Shown: positions 1-12,610 of the stretch, piece by piece | Layout: every line of letters starts with the position of its first letter | How positions within the stretch are numbered: position 1 is the stretch's first letter | Source of the DNA: Girardinichthys multiradiatus | Taxonomy: Eukaryota; Chordata; Actinopteri; Cyprinodontiformes; Goodeidae | Reading direction: 5' to 3' | DNA: 64,000 bases | Assembly (NCBI RefSeq): GCF_021462225.1 | Contig: NC_061813.1 | Location: 18,624,442-18,688,441, forward strand | The notes under the pieces: model-generated | The model's input: only the letters and a program-made list of their open reading frames with translations | What the model was told of the DNA's origin: nothing | Databases searched by the model: none | Position numbers and translations under genes: made by a program

Positions 1-2093
1 GCAGGCTATGCAACCAAGGCGATGCGAGGTAATATGATGATTGGAAGGCACACAACAATGCAAGAGAGGAGAATACTAAAACCTGAGAGCAGCCAGTATT
101 TTGATAATATGGACAAAACCAAGTGAAGGGGTGGTAAAAGGAATACAAATAATGTAATCAAGCTGATGTAAACATAAACATGTACAGCGATATGCGACGC
201 TCTCTGCACGTCATGTGTTTTTGAGAAATACATTTAACTTTTGTGTGGACTCCTAAAGGTAGCAAGGGAACTGATTTAGTGCAGAATCAGAACATGAACA
301 AAGAGAACTGATGCAAGAAGGGAGAGAGATATTATAGAGTGGGATACTGAGATTGTTAGAGAGAATAAGATTTCATTTGCAGCTGGGACAGTGAGTGATG
401 ACCCCATGGAGAGTGTCTGTGTGCATGTTTGTGTTTAAAAGTCTAGTTGATTGTGCATCTGCACACTGAATTTATAATATATGTGCTACAGTGTATGTAC
501 TGTGCAGTAGGTAAAATGGCATGTTTGCTTTTGCAGATCTTTGAGCATTTTCTTTTATACCTGTCTCTCGGTGATACACCATAGGTAAAAAACAAATAAA
601 AAAAATAGTCTGTAAACAGACTACATCTGTATAGGTGCACTTATGTTTCCCCCTTGCCCAGCTAGTATGTACACACACGCAAGTAACACTATAATATTAG
701 CTAAGAGGAAACAAATAGTACAGAATACACCACTGGCAATATTGATGCTATGGTAAACCAAAGCCCTTTGGTGCTGTTTAGTGCTCAAACACAAAAACAT
801 GAACATATCTAAAAAGAACATTTCAGAGTATTTTAATAATGATCTTATTCGATACTTGTGGCACATGCAGAGGTAATGATTTAGACATGCATTGTATTCA
901 GCTGTACACACAAGCGGCAAACAGAAGACGGATAACAATAACTCACATCAGCCATATAAAGGTTGCTGCACCATGTCATGGCTGCGTTACACTAGAAGAA
1001 AAATGAACAGTGGTTATCTGGAAATTAAAAAAGAAGGACTGATTTACTATTCCACATTGGCTGAAGGGGCTGGGGGAGGGTTGGAGATAGCAGACCGTAT
1101 GATGGGGGGAGGCGTGGGGGCGATGAAGATGAGGGGAATTAATCAGTGGTATCATCTTCAAGGGAGTTTAGCTAACCACCCACCTCAACACTTTTGTCAG
1201 CCTGTGAGATTGCAGCAAATAAAGCATCTGCCAAAATGAAATAAAATGATATAGGACCATTAAAATAAACTCAATGTGAAGCAGATCATCATCACAAGCA
1301 GCTGGAAGTATGTCCATATTTAAAGATATATGGTCTCTGACTAATATCACACAAATGCTGCTAAAGTTTACTGCAGTGACAGAGTTAAATGTAGCAACCA
1401 AGGAATTAAGTTAAAAAAAAGTAAGATATTCTGTAAAATAAGAAGCCAAAACCTCATCTCAATCTGATCAAGACTAAGAGCAGCACACAAGAGCTGCATT
1501 TTTGAAGGTGATGAGATCCAGACATCTAGCAATCACAATTCGGCCTTTGTCAAACATGTTCAGTTGTTTACACTTGCCCATTTATAATGCTTGTAACACA
1601 TTAGCTTTGAAGACAAAATTTTCACTTGCTATCTCATATTTCCCACTAACGGATCCAGATGAACAGCTAATCAGTGGAATTCACTTCAACTGTTAGTGGT
1701 CATAATGTTATTCCTGATTGGTGTACAATAACATAAAAAAAAAACCTACACAACCCCTTAAGCCAACATTTATACATAAATGCTAATTAAACATTTTTGC
1801 AAATAGAATAAAAAATATCACATGCTTGTTACCATTTATGTGTGTGCTAGTGATACCAAGCTTGATTAAGAATAATCCAAGTATATATGTGTGTTGTGCA
1901 TGAGCTCTGTTGTGTGCAAAGTAAAAATAAAAGAAAAATCTACTTTCTACTCATTGTACTTTTGTTTATTACATGCGCTCACAACTGATTAGAGGAGAGA
2001 AAACTAAATTAGAAGTGAACTGATTGTGCTGCAGCTCTGACAGCAGTTTATTACCACATATGAATATGAACCTGTCTCTTTTTTTTTTTTTAG
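1..2093. other. Non-coding stretch, no gene seen
   Basis: AT-rich sequence with only short chance reading frames. A G-rich patch at about 1066-1136 contains several runs of four to six G. I see no transposon ends, RNA gene or convincing exon here. It could be intergenic, or an intron upstream of the first exon-like block at 2094. Confidence 0.5.
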
Positions 2094-2206
2094 AGGGAAC
2101 TAAGGGTGTCTGAAGGACGAGAGCTGAAGCTATGAGAGAAGGATGGAGAAGAAAGAGGGAGAAGATTAATCAGGTATATGACGAGGTTAATGGAGTGAAA
2201 CAGAAG
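2094..2206 (+). pseudogene. Exon-like block 1 of coiled-coil pseudogene
   Basis: A long T-run ending in TAG precedes the block and a GTAAGA donor follows it. The acceptor-proximal frame reads RELRVSEGRELKL and then meets TGA at 2133-2135. The donor-proximal part reads REKINQVYDEVNGVKQK in a different frame. The 113-base length is one short of a multiple of three, which fits a single-base deletion in an exon that began and ended in phase 0. It lies 8.6 kb from the next block, so its membership of the same gene is inferred from style only. It may be the first detectable coding exon. Confidence 0.4.
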
Positions 2207-4148
2207 GTAAGATGGCTGCAATCATGCTTTACAGAGTCTTTAATGCTTGTATGAAATTTAAACATATTCTGCAAAATTTCATAGATATACATTTTTATAG
2301 AATCAATGTTTTACTGATCTCGCCAATATATATTGCTTATAAATGTGGTCTGCTTTAAGATAAGAGAATATGTTGCAATATATACATTTCCCGTTCAGAC
2401 CATAGCTGTTTTTGTTTTGCTGGAAGGAGCAGAACAGTATCACATTGTGAAACCTTGGCTAATATTAGTGGTTTACCTCCTCAGATTCTGTTTGCTAATT
2501 TAACTGTGCCATCACAGTGCCTCAATCAGTTTCCCACCCACTTATATTATATCTTTTCAATTATACAGATTACCTCCGCTGGTACAGCTTATTGAGCCGT
2601 ACCTTTCAGTGGCACATGGCCCATTGAGGCATAACCACTGACAGATATGCACACACAAATGCACGAGTACAAACCACTTGATCTGCATATCATTATGCTT
2701 TTGATCAAATGCCAAGGTTTTGGTGAGAAAGACATCAATCTCAAACAGAGCGAATGTGCACACCAACACCTGTAGGATTTGTGTGGGCCCGTGTGTCTGC
2801 GTATGTGCGCCCATGAGAGATGCAGCTGTGAAAGCTGCACCTGTTTAATTGAATTAGCTTTCTTAATTTATTCACACAGGCTGCCAAAAAAAGCATGGCA
2901 TCAACAAGCTCATTAGAGCAATTAGTTAATTAATTGTCTGTATGGCAGTGGCTTCCCAGAGAGCTGTGTCTTCATTATCTGATGACTGCCACCTGTTGGA
3001 TCTTTGAATGAGAGCTAGTAATACAATCTGCATGTCTGCATTTCTCCTCAGATGGCATAGATTTCTTTATATGTTTACTGCATATAGGGATAAATTTGGA
3101 TGCAAACACATAGACATACAGCCCACTGTAAGCATGCTTGTGTGTTTGTCTGTGTGCGATATGATTTGAGTTTGGTGGTCAATATCAGTGTGCATATTGC
3201 ATTGAAAGGTTATGTGGGGGGCGTCATTCCCACAGGTAAAGGCAGAGCAGTCATCCTACCCACTTTCTAATCTCTCTTTTATTAGAAGTTAATATCTTGC
3301 CTGCTCTTTCTCACTCCACACTCCCACCTGCTTAGAAATGGCCCCGCTCCATCTTTTTAATTCAATTATATTAGCCATCCTCTCCCTTTCCCTCTCCTTC
3401 TCTCTGTATGTTACTAACTCTAAAATTCACATCTCTCTTCAATAAACTGTCTGTCCTTTTCTCTCAGTCTCTTTGCATCTCATTCCTTATTTTTTTGTCC
3501 TTAAATTTTTCATTTCTTTTCCTAATCCTTGAAGAAGGATAGACTTTGGCCAATCAAGGATTTGCACATCAACCTTTTTTTTTTCCTTTTCAATAGCTTG
3601 GTGGCAATAACATAGGACAGTGAGGAGGAGACAAACGTGGTGGCTACAGGAGGTTGGAAGCAGGAGTTGAAGAGAAACCCCCAGGGGTGAAACTTTGATT
3701 GCTAAAGTAATGAGACTTGATCAGATTGGGGTTTCTACCTCAATAGGAGCTCTGCTATAATGAAAGACCAAGACTTAAGCACTCATTTGAAATAAAATCT
3801 CAAATCTGATACTCTTTCTTCCGGACTCCAGCCAAGGTCCTATAATCTCCCCGCTGTAGAATTATGACTTCAAACAGACCACATGGGAACTTTTAATCAT
3901 CTCTGATGGGGGCGCATTTGGAGATGAGAAAAATCACAGCAATGTATTAATTATGTAACAATATTATAGAGCTGACTAAGTCAGTACTTTAAAGACCTTG
4001 AGCTATCAGAGAATTTATATGGACAATGTGATCTTTAAACACAGCAGATATATTGATAAGACAGACATTTCAAGACCTTGTTGAGTAATCCATAATGCAA
4101 GCCTGCTTCAGTTCTCTACAGCCCATATGATTTTTTTTTTTTTATCTA
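2207..4148. other. Non-coding stretch between exon 1 and a Tc1 relic
   Basis: No exon or transposon recognised. About 2820-3010 is a repeat-poor patch with TTAATTAATTG-type cores and TAAT motifs that could be a conserved non-coding element. About 3290-3560 is pyrimidine-rich with CTCTCC-type runs. Confidence 0.45.
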
Positions 4149-5238
4149 CAGTGACCTCCTAAATCTTTTCACCTTTTGTCATGTCACATTCAAAAACTTT
4201 AGGGAATTTTATGTTGATTTTCTGCGATAGATCAATACAAAGCAGCAGATAATTGGGAACTAGGAGGAAAATGAACATGGTTTGCATTTTATACAATACA
4301 GTGCATCCGAGATTTAGTCTGATACTCCTAAATAAAACCCAGGGCAAGCAGTTACCTTAAGAAGTCACCTAATTAGTAAATAGGTGTGTAATTTAATCTC
4401 GATATAAATACAGCTGATCTGTGACGGCCACAGTGGATTGTTAGAGAACATTAGTGAACAATCAGAATAATAAAGACCAAGGAACACAGCAGACAGGCCA
4501 GGGATGAAGTTGTGGAGAAGATTAAAGCATTTTTCGGTTATTAAACAATATACAAAGCTTTTAACATCTCATAGAGCACTGTTCAAATCTTAATTTGAAA
4601 ATGGAAATCTGGCTTTTATTTGAAAGAAGAAATCCATTGTTGAAAGAAAGCCATTAAAAGTCCCATTTGCAGTTTGGCATAAGCCATGTAGGGGTCGGAG
4701 CAAACGTGGAAAAAAGTGCTCTGGCAAAATGACACCAAGATTGAACTTTTAGGCCTAGGTGCAAAAACATACTCCTCGTCTGCCTGAATAAACTACCCCT
4801 ACTGTAAAACAGGGTGTTAGCAACATCTTGATGTGGAGGTGACCTGAATCCAAGTGATAATGTATGGCCAGAGTCAAAAATTTATATTTACAGATGCTCT
4901 CCATCCAATCTGACTGAGCCCCAGCTCTTTTGCAAAAAGGAATGGGCAAGAGTTTCAGTCCCTAGATATACAAAGATGGTAATGACATTCCTCAAAGGAC
5001 TTGCAGCTGTAAGGTGTAAGGTGGCTCCACAAATTATTGAATGGGGTAGATGTCCCCTTTTTTGTATGTAAAAAAGCCCCCCAAAAACCTGAAAACCATG
5101 TTCATTTTCCCTTGCCCTTCTCAGTTCTTTTGTTTAGGTTTAACACATAACTCCCACTAAAATACATCATAATTTGGGGTTGTAATGACACAAAAGTAAA
5201 ACAAAAGGTCAAAAGGTATGATTGTTTTTGTCTTTGCA
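4149..5238 (+). mobile_element. Degenerate Tc1-like transposon (family A)
   Basis: A TA dinucleotide at 4147-4148 precedes CAGTGACCTCC, a damaged form of the fish Tc1-like terminus CAGTGCCTTGC. The body carries decayed sense-strand transposase sequence, including the stretch around 4895-4950 that corresponds to the C-terminal NLTEL...FCKEEWAK segment of this family. The right end near 5200-5238 retains the GGTATGA and TTTGCA parts of the opposite repeat. There are many stops and frameshifts, so no functional transposase. It sits in the presumed first intron of the coiled-coil locus. The family assignment rests on remembered family features, not on a search. Confidence 0.7.
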
Positions 5239-7303
5239 TTCATATAACTACATTTTATAAACTGCTTGCACAAAATAAGAGGGATCTACTCTGCGATTTA
5301 ATGATAAACTATGATTGTTAAGAATCATAGGCTCCAAAACTAATAAGTAAACTCTTTTTGGGGCATGTGATGTGTGACATTTATAGCTTCATCATACAGA
5401 TATAGGTCACTTTAACATTTTCCCTCAAGCCTTTATTTACATGTACTATAACCATTCCCATGAGATGAGGTGCAAGTCTTTATACCACATCTCTTGTTGC
5501 TATGACAATTTGTTTTAAGTTGACAAGCGCACTGTGACTGTAGAAAGCATAATGATGATGGATGGGAGTGGTTGAAAATAATGTTTTACGACATGTTTAA
5601 GCTTGCATGAGAGAAGAGGCTACTGTAAAGCTATACTATGAAGGAGACCAAAAGTGGTACCAATGTCTAATAATCACTGGAGTAACATGGAATAGGAAAT
5701 CAAGAATGATCACTTTCATTGATGTTTTGTTCCTCTGTAAAACAGAATATGAATACATACTGATTTTGGCTGGGTTGAGAATGATAGAAGAATGCTATAA
5801 AATCAGATCTATTCTGATTGCAGTTGTAAAAAGTATTAGGACAATAAGCTGAAACCTCGAGAATAATAGTGAATTTATTGTTTGATTCATTAAAAAATAG
5901 CATGAATTACTTAGAAGGATTATAGCTTCAAGCACAGTAAAACAGTTACAGTTCTTGAAGTTTAAAATATCTCATTGCTTCAATTTGGTTTTACATTAAT
6001 GGTGATTATATTTAAAATCTGTTAAAGAAAAAGCTCTACTGCTTTATTAATCATCTGAAATCCCTCTTGCACTATAGATGAATTTACATAAAAGGATGAA
6101 CTTTTGAATAGTAGTGTGATATGCCATTCTTTAATGGTCCTAAGCTATTGAAATTCACACATTATCATCTTAGTTTTGTGAAAACTTTCTTTATTTCCCT
6201 ACAGTCACACAAAAATGTGTGATGTATCGTGATAAAATAGTAATTCTCAAACATGGTGGAATTGACTGGCCACTTGGTGGTAATTTTTAGTATTCAATAG
6301 CAGTGTTCTACATTTAACTACATAAAACATAACTTTGACTGACATTATTTTGGATGTGATCCTATAAGCTCTATAATATACTGTATGTGGTAAACTCTCT
6401 GACGGAGGCAGGAGTGAGTTGAGTCAGTTTAAAGTTGACTAGATGGTTCTGAATCAAAATCTGTGTTTAGATAACACAACTCTGCTTGTGTTAGAAATTA
6501 GAAGGTAAATGATTCAGTTTTTGTTTGCTTATGTACAGTATATGAGCACCACATAACTCAAATGACGTAATTAAAAAAATTAAAAGGGTGTTGTTTTTGC
6601 ACTGACATGTGCATGTGTGTGTATGATATAATGTGTTTGTGAAATTTTATTTGCATGTCTGGTTATTATCAGTGGAGCCTCCTTGCTAATCTACCACATG
6701 GCTCATTTAACTCAGTGCTAATGAAAAGCGTCTTTGATTTGGTAGGGGGCTTGTGATTCACAGGCCTACACACACTTACATTCATCCACAGGGTGAGGAG
6801 TTCAACCACTGTCTGCTTCCTTTGAGATTAGCATTATTTTTCCCTCACTGAGTGCTTAAGTACTGTTCAGTTTTTTGTTTTTTTTTTGCTTTTCATACAC
6901 AGTCAGGTACATTTAACTTTTTATAGTATAACTGTGTCCATTTCAATCTTACATGCACATCGGAACTGTTAGACAAAGAAAGACTGATGTTATTATGGAT
7001 GAATCAGCCAAAGAGTAATATGCTATACATTATAAGACACTGCAAGGTCTTTTTCTGAAGTTATCATTTTAAGATCTCATTGCACTCTGTGGTTTACCAA
7101 CATTTTTGGTAGCTGACACAATTCAGCAATTTCTGGGTTCTTCACCAAACCAAAGAGTAGGAGACCACACCAATGAATATCAAAGCATACACAAGAAGTC
7201 ATCTAAATTACTTGAAATATAGGTTTGAGTCTGGACAGTATGTAATAAAGAAAAATAAACACAAAATAGCCACAAACAAAACACTATTTTTATTTAATAA
7301 TTA
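5239..7303. other. Non-coding intronic stretch
   Basis: AT-rich with no supported exon, RNA gene or transposon end. About 6660-6765 is repeat-poor and slightly GC-richer, but I cannot assign a function. A short TG tract lies near 6610-6625. Confidence 0.45.
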
Positions 7304-7980
7304 TAGTGCCCCTCAAAAATAATCAAACAGTTTAAATGTTTACATTTTAGCACATTGTAGACTAAAACTTTAACATATTTTTGTGGGAAAAGACATTGTT
7401 GAAATAAAGCCATATGAAGTGTAAATCCATGTAAGAGACAGAAAGAACCCTTGTTAGAAGCTGCAAAAGAATTGAGACTGAGGCCAAGGTTTACCTTCCA
7501 CCTGGTCTCAGTCCTAAACATACTGCAAGAACTACGATACAATTGTTTAGATTATAACATAATTATTTGATAGCCCAGTCAAATTCAAATGACAATTTGT
7601 AGCAAGACTCAGCTATATCTGCTAACAGATGCTCTCCATGCTCTCTGACTGAGCTTGAGTTATTTTACAATGAAGAGAAAAAAAATTGTTTCTAGATGTG
7701 CAAAGCTGGACCCCAAAGGCCTTGTGATTGTTATTGGAGAGAATAGAGAGGTGGATCTACAAACGAAAGACTCAGTGGGGTGAAATATATATTTACAACA
7801 GACTTTTCAGATATGTATTTGTACAAAAATCTGCAAACCACTGATTATTTTCACATTATTTCACGGTCATGCACAACTGTGTGTTGGTCTATCACATAAT
7901 ACAAAATACATTTTTAGTTTGTGGTTAAAATGTGACAAAATGGAAAAGAGTTCCAGGGGTATGAATACTTTATTTCGTCT
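7304..7980 (+). mobile_element. Short degenerate Tc1-like transposon (family A)
   Basis: The left end reads TAGTGCCCCTCAAAAATAAT after a TA. The right end contains AGGGGTATGAATACTT at about 7954-7969, which is the typical inner part of this family's right repeat. Between them are decayed sense-strand pieces, including the segment at about 7630-7720 homologous by eye to 4890-4980 and 16860-16970. Most of the transposase is deleted, leaving about 680 bases. It is a dead copy. Confidence 0.65.
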
Positions 7981-9244
7981 CACAAAATCAAAAGAGTCAA
8001 ATTCACTTCATGGTTTTTATGTAAATATATTAGAGGTATGATATTTCACTCTCTACACTGTTTTATTAGGTGAAAACAAAAGAGGACCATGCACAGCACC
8101 TGATTTAGCAGGTGGACTGGTTAAGCCACACAAGATTCAGAACATGAAAGGGAATCATTCTAAACAGCTGTCACAGTGAAACACATACGCAAAAAAGCAT
8201 GGCCACACTGCTAAGAAAAGGAGGTGGGAAACACACTCTGTCTGTCTCACACACTCAGATGAAGGGAGTTCTTAAATAAGGAACTGAATTGGGCTGTGTT
8301 CTCTAAATCAAATCCAGTCTAGTACATCAGGGAATTCTCCTCATTTTTTTACTTCCTTCACAGTTAATCATCTGTCTGGCTTCCCCTCCTCCTCCACCCT
8401 CCCACTCTTGCCCTCTCTCCATATTTAATAACTCATCACCGCCATCTTAGCTCCACTGAGGGTATGCTAGTCTTACAATAAGGCATCATGTTTGCTTGAA
8501 TATTATTTAGTCACAGAACAGAACAAGTTCAAGGGAGGGATTAGATATTGCTTTCAAGCTTTATTGTTTTTTTTTTTCATTTTCTTTTTTCGAAATCATA
8601 CATCATAACTTTTTTATCTTATCTCTCTTGTCTGATCTCACCCTCACCTTAGTGAGGACCAGTGGAAAGGAATGTGAACAGTAAAGAGTTATATGCATGA
8701 TGAATGGAATGGCCTTTAGCTTTCTCTCATCGTCCTTTCTCTCTATTTTGCTGTCTCTCTAGCACTGCTTTTCTTTCTCTCTAGCTTCCCTCTTCTTTTC
8801 ACCCCTCAAGGTATTTCAGAGTGGTGTGTAGTAGTGATGTGTTTTAGGCCTAAATTAACCCATTTACTGTGTCCTTGACCAAACTAAGTCATTTGTCTGC
8901 TGCTAGTGGTATGGCAGTGTGGACGCCTGTCAGCCAACTAAATTAAATACATTCAACTTAACATAAAGGCAGCTCTCTATCTCACAGCACTAACCTAATC
9001 TCTCTGTTACCCTTTTTATATTTGCCAAGTTTGTGCACACAAGTAATTTGACTTCAGTGACACTTCGCTCTGAATGAAGAAATTTAAATAACAAATATAC
9101 TAAGAGGGAAATAAAAATAAAAAGTTTTTTGTGAAGATGCATATATACAGTGTTTTTACAAATGGTTGAATTGATGAAAACATGCATGGTATTAATGTAA
9201 TCCGGGCAGTGTGTGTTCATCATCTCTGTGGTGGCTCGTTTTTG
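7981..9244. other. Non-coding intronic stretch
   Basis: No exon or mobile element recognised. Pyrimidine-rich stretches lie near 8370-8425 and 8720-8810. The rest is ordinary AT-rich sequence. Confidence 0.45.
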
Positions 9245-9760
9245 CAAATAGTGCTCTGTAGGTTATTGTAAATAGCAATTTGTTTTACCAGAAGGTAAAC
9301 GTCTGGACACAGTTTGTCCAGGATGTGTGGGCCCTTTTACTTATCCTAGATCTGTAGAAGCACTGGATGGAGGATAGGTGAGCGCTGATGATTCTCTCTA
9401 CAGACCTAATTGTTTGTTGTAGTTTGGACCTGTCCTGTTTTGTGAATGACCCAAACCACACAGAGATGAACGTGCACAGTGTAAAAGATGACCAGCTGCT
9501 CCTGTGGAAGGTTGTACTTCTTGAGTTGCCACAGGACATACAGTCTCTGTTAAGCTATCTTCTGAACAATGTCTATGTGTGAGGACCATCTCAGGTCCCG
9601 AGAAGTGTGGTTCCTAAGACCTGGAAGCTATTTTTGAGGATGGTGAGGGGACGGAGTATGGGGTTTATTCTCAAGAAGTCCACTGTCATCTCCACAGTCT
9701 TGAGCGAGGTTTTTAGGATGAATTGTAGTGACAAATTGACTGCATCATCTGATAGACCTG
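9245..9760 (-). mobile_element. LINE fragment, CR1/Rex1/L2 type (family C), 3' part
   Basis: The minus strand encodes pieces such as SVERIISAHLSSIQCFY, the region that follows the reverse transcriptase thumb in fish CR1/Rex1-type LINEs. The block aligns by eye with the longer minus-strand copy at 51.3-51.8 kb. Near 9715 it jumps directly to sequence matching about 52.2 kb, so about 0.4 kb of the RT middle is missing. There are several stops and no catalytic FADD motif. It abuts a + strand gypsy fragment at about 9760. Confidence 0.75.
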
Positions 9761-10375
9761 GACCTCCTCACTAAACATGTTTTTCGTCTCCATGGAATCC
9801 CACAGGACATCTTGTCTGACCGAGGTCTACAGTTCATTTCACAGGTTTGGAAACAGTTTTGTTTAGCTCTCGGAGCCAGGGTTTCATTAACTTCAGGTTA
9901 CCACCCTCAGTCTAATGGTCAGACCGAAAGGCTAAATCAGCAGCTAGAATAAACTAACTAGTCCATCTGCTGTTCGTCTTCACCTACCTGCAAATCTTTG
10001 TATCCATCCTACCTTACATGTTTCCCAGATCAAACCAGTGGTCTCCAGTGATTTGCTCCAAGTTCACACTGAACAGCACCAAGTGAACTCTCTACGGATA
10101 TTCCTGCCTAAGACCTGGATCCTGAATCTCATTCCCCGTGGCGACCTGACTACCATTACCCATGCCGTTCTCTGCATCTTGTTAATTATTTATTCTTAGT
10201 TTCGTTTTCCCTTTCGTTACCTGTACTCATCCATTCTCTTCACTTCTCTCCCTACAGTGAGATTCTCGTCGGTTTCGTTGCTGTTTTTGTTTTTCCAATA
10301 AAACAGTCTTTATTTTACTTTCTTCTCCTGAATGTTCTCTGTATGTGGGTCAGAGCCATTTTGAATACAATGACA
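9761..10375 (+). mobile_element. Ty3/gypsy retrotransposon fragment: integrase core and 3' LTR end
   Basis: The + strand from about 9755 to 9950 encodes a gypsy integrase segment with [12 protein letters not shown] (a catalytic Asp) and, downstream, the signature [13 protein letters not shown] (the catalytic Glu). A stop follows directly. Further on are traces of the C-terminal integrase region and an AATAAA at about 10298, ending in TGACA at 10371-10375, which looks like an LTR 3' end. Gag, protease and RT are absent. The 5' side is truncated at the LINE fragment. The element cannot move by itself. Confidence 0.75.
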
Positions 10376-10840
10376 CCGTGTTGAATAAACATGATGTCAG
10401 GAGACTGTCAGTCACTGATTGATTAGGGTGCGGCGTCATTAGTCACAGCATATTTTAATAACAAATATACTGTATCTTCAACCTTTAAATCGTTGTAGGG
10501 CTTATTGTGTATATGATCACTATAGCAAGCTAGCATTAGGCAGCGTACAAGTTTAGGCTGATCAAGCCGCTTTATATGTTCAGAGTTAAAGCAGTAACAG
10601 TAGGGTTTCCTTGTCTAACATAAAACTTTTATGATGTTCCCTTTCCCTACTATTGAGACAAACCAGATTCAAATTTATCTGAATTTTACAATTGCACATT
10701 TTCTCTCCATGTGTGCCGGCTCATCCCTTCCCTTCCACACTTGTGTGCAAAACTCTACATTTGCTTTATCTTTCTGCTATGGTTTCTGTCTCTCCACTCC
10801 CCACTGTTGCAAACAATAAGGGGTGTGCATTGCACGACAG
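10376..10840. other. Non-coding stretch
   Basis: Nothing beyond chance reading frames. The last 200 bases are pyrimidine-rich and lead into the acceptor of the next exon-like block. Confidence 0.4.
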
Positions 10841-10983
10841 CAGTGAGACCCTATTGGACCAGAATGCATTTCAACACAGACATGCAGAAACAGAATATCC
10901 AGAATGAACTGCTCCAGGCCAGCAAAGAAATGAAGCATCCACAGCAAAAGCTACCTCTTGTGCAACTCAACAACAAAACAAAG
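10841..10983 (+). pseudogene. Exon-like block 2 of coiled-coil pseudogene
   Basis: An ACAG/CAGCAG acceptor region and a GTACCC donor at 10984 bracket a block whose donor-proximal frame reads DMQKQNIQNELLQASKEMK, a typical amphipathic coiled-coil stretch, and ends in phase 0 with NNKTK. The acceptor-proximal part reads more naturally in a second frame (SETLLDQNAFQHRHAETE), which meets a stop. The total of 143 bases is one short of a multiple of three, so a single-base deletion is likely. The exact acceptor (10840 or 10843) is uncertain. Confidence 0.4.
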
Positions 10984-12610
10984 GTACCCTTTTAAATTTT
11001 AAGAACATTAATAACAATTTCTTAACAGACAATTTATATGTGTTTTGAAAATTCAAGTTAGTTGACTCATTCATTAAAGGTTAGGTGGCTTGCTCACTAG
11101 GCCAATAAACATTTTCCAGGCTAATGGGGCAGACAACGGAGAGAAAACGGTTAGGGTGAGGTTACACAGTAATGATTGTTAAGATTAAATATTATATTCA
11201 GTTTATTTGTAATGCTTTGTCTTTTCCTACAATAGAATTGATAAAGGGGGTTGCACAGGTGAAGAATTCATTCTAATTAATATTTTTCAACTTTAATATT
11301 CACTGTGACAAGCTTTGTCTGTTTATACAATGGTGTTCATAATAAGACTTTAGATAAAAATGTAGGACTTTCTTATATTTAGAGCCTTAATAAAAATGCA
11401 CATTGATAATGAAGACAAGCTTCACTCAAAATTTTATTTTTCAGTTAATTTGGATATTAGCAGATTTCACTCTTTCAACCTTTTAATGCTTTAACACAAT
11501 GCTTTTTGTCCTATTAGTTTGCCTATGACTTTAATTAATCAGGTTGAAAAGATACTTCTACCAAAGCTATTGGTGGATTTCAGGGGTTTGGATTTTTGGA
11601 AAAACAAGAAAACAGAGCACAAGGGTCAGTCTTTTTCATTGGTGAGCCTCTTCACTGACAAAACCAATTTTTTTAATGTGAAGGACAAGGTTGCTTTGTG
11701 TTTCTATTACTGATACTGTTGTTAGTGGTTCTACATTTTAGAGAGTACACATTGAAAAGGCTTGATTTCTAATGCTGTGGTTCAGGGATGAGACAAATGG
11801 TGAAAAACAACTATGAAAACATCTGTTTGGAGATAAAAATTAATTTGAGGACATGCAGAATGGAAGGAAAAACAGTTGCACACCAAGTTGTCGACACAAA
11901 GTCTAATGTTAGACAACGAACCGTGTCCACAAATGTCTTTCACACTTTAACACTTTTCAGGTGTCTGTCCTGTACATCTATGAATATGTGGATCTGTGCA
12001 CGTGGGTGTGTGCAATGTTCTGTATTTCATGTTTTGCTTTGTTAAGTCAGTGGATGGATCATTACACGCTGTCCAGGGATTTTGTTTCTGCTCCACATCT
12101 GGCCTTACTTTGCGCAGCAAAACTGTTTTTCTCTGATCCCTTACAAGACCCATCTCACTCACCCACACATGCACCCACACATGTGTCCTCCTCACACACT
12201 CAGCTTTGCATGCATACGTGCCATCAATAAATGGACACTGGTAGTTGTACATGTTTCTAGAAGAAAGTAAGTGCTCCTGCAGTTTCTCGACTGTAAGTGA
12301 AAGAGAGAACATTGTATTAAATATTTTTTACTGCAGCTTAAGACATTTTAACATAAGAACAGGAACAAATACTATCAACACATTCATCTTAAAGGTACTC
12401 TGTTTATTGCTGTTCATTATACTCTTGCTCAATCTCCCTTAGACTACAGAGAGTAGTGTTAGATCAGATCACTAATGAGTAAGAAGAAAGGGTTTCGAGT
12501 TAACAAGGGGGAGTTGAGTTATCAACTACGGGCAGTGAAAGCTACAAAATGTAGCAATAGGATTTTCGTCTTCTTCAAAGGTTGTAAATGTTCATCAGTC
12601 TCATACTCTA
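10984..12610. other. Intronic stretch with one weak exon candidate
   Basis: Mostly AT-rich non-coding sequence, with a CA-rich patch around 12150-12205. The only possible coding piece is the block at 11786. Confidence 0.4.
11786..11909 (+). pseudogene. Weak exon candidate, coiled-coil-like
   Basis: A GGTTCAG acceptor precedes a frame starting at ATG 11788 that reads MRQMVKNNYENICLEIKIN and stays open to 12045. The composition resembles the neighbouring coiled-coil blocks. There is no good donor: the best is a weak GTCTAA near 11907. The phase with its neighbours cannot be shown. It could be chance. Confidence 0.18.

Noticed and set aside
11947..12312. 121-codon minus-strand frame rich in His/Thr/Val
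   Set aside because: Its composition comes from a CA/TG-rich stretch, not from a protein.
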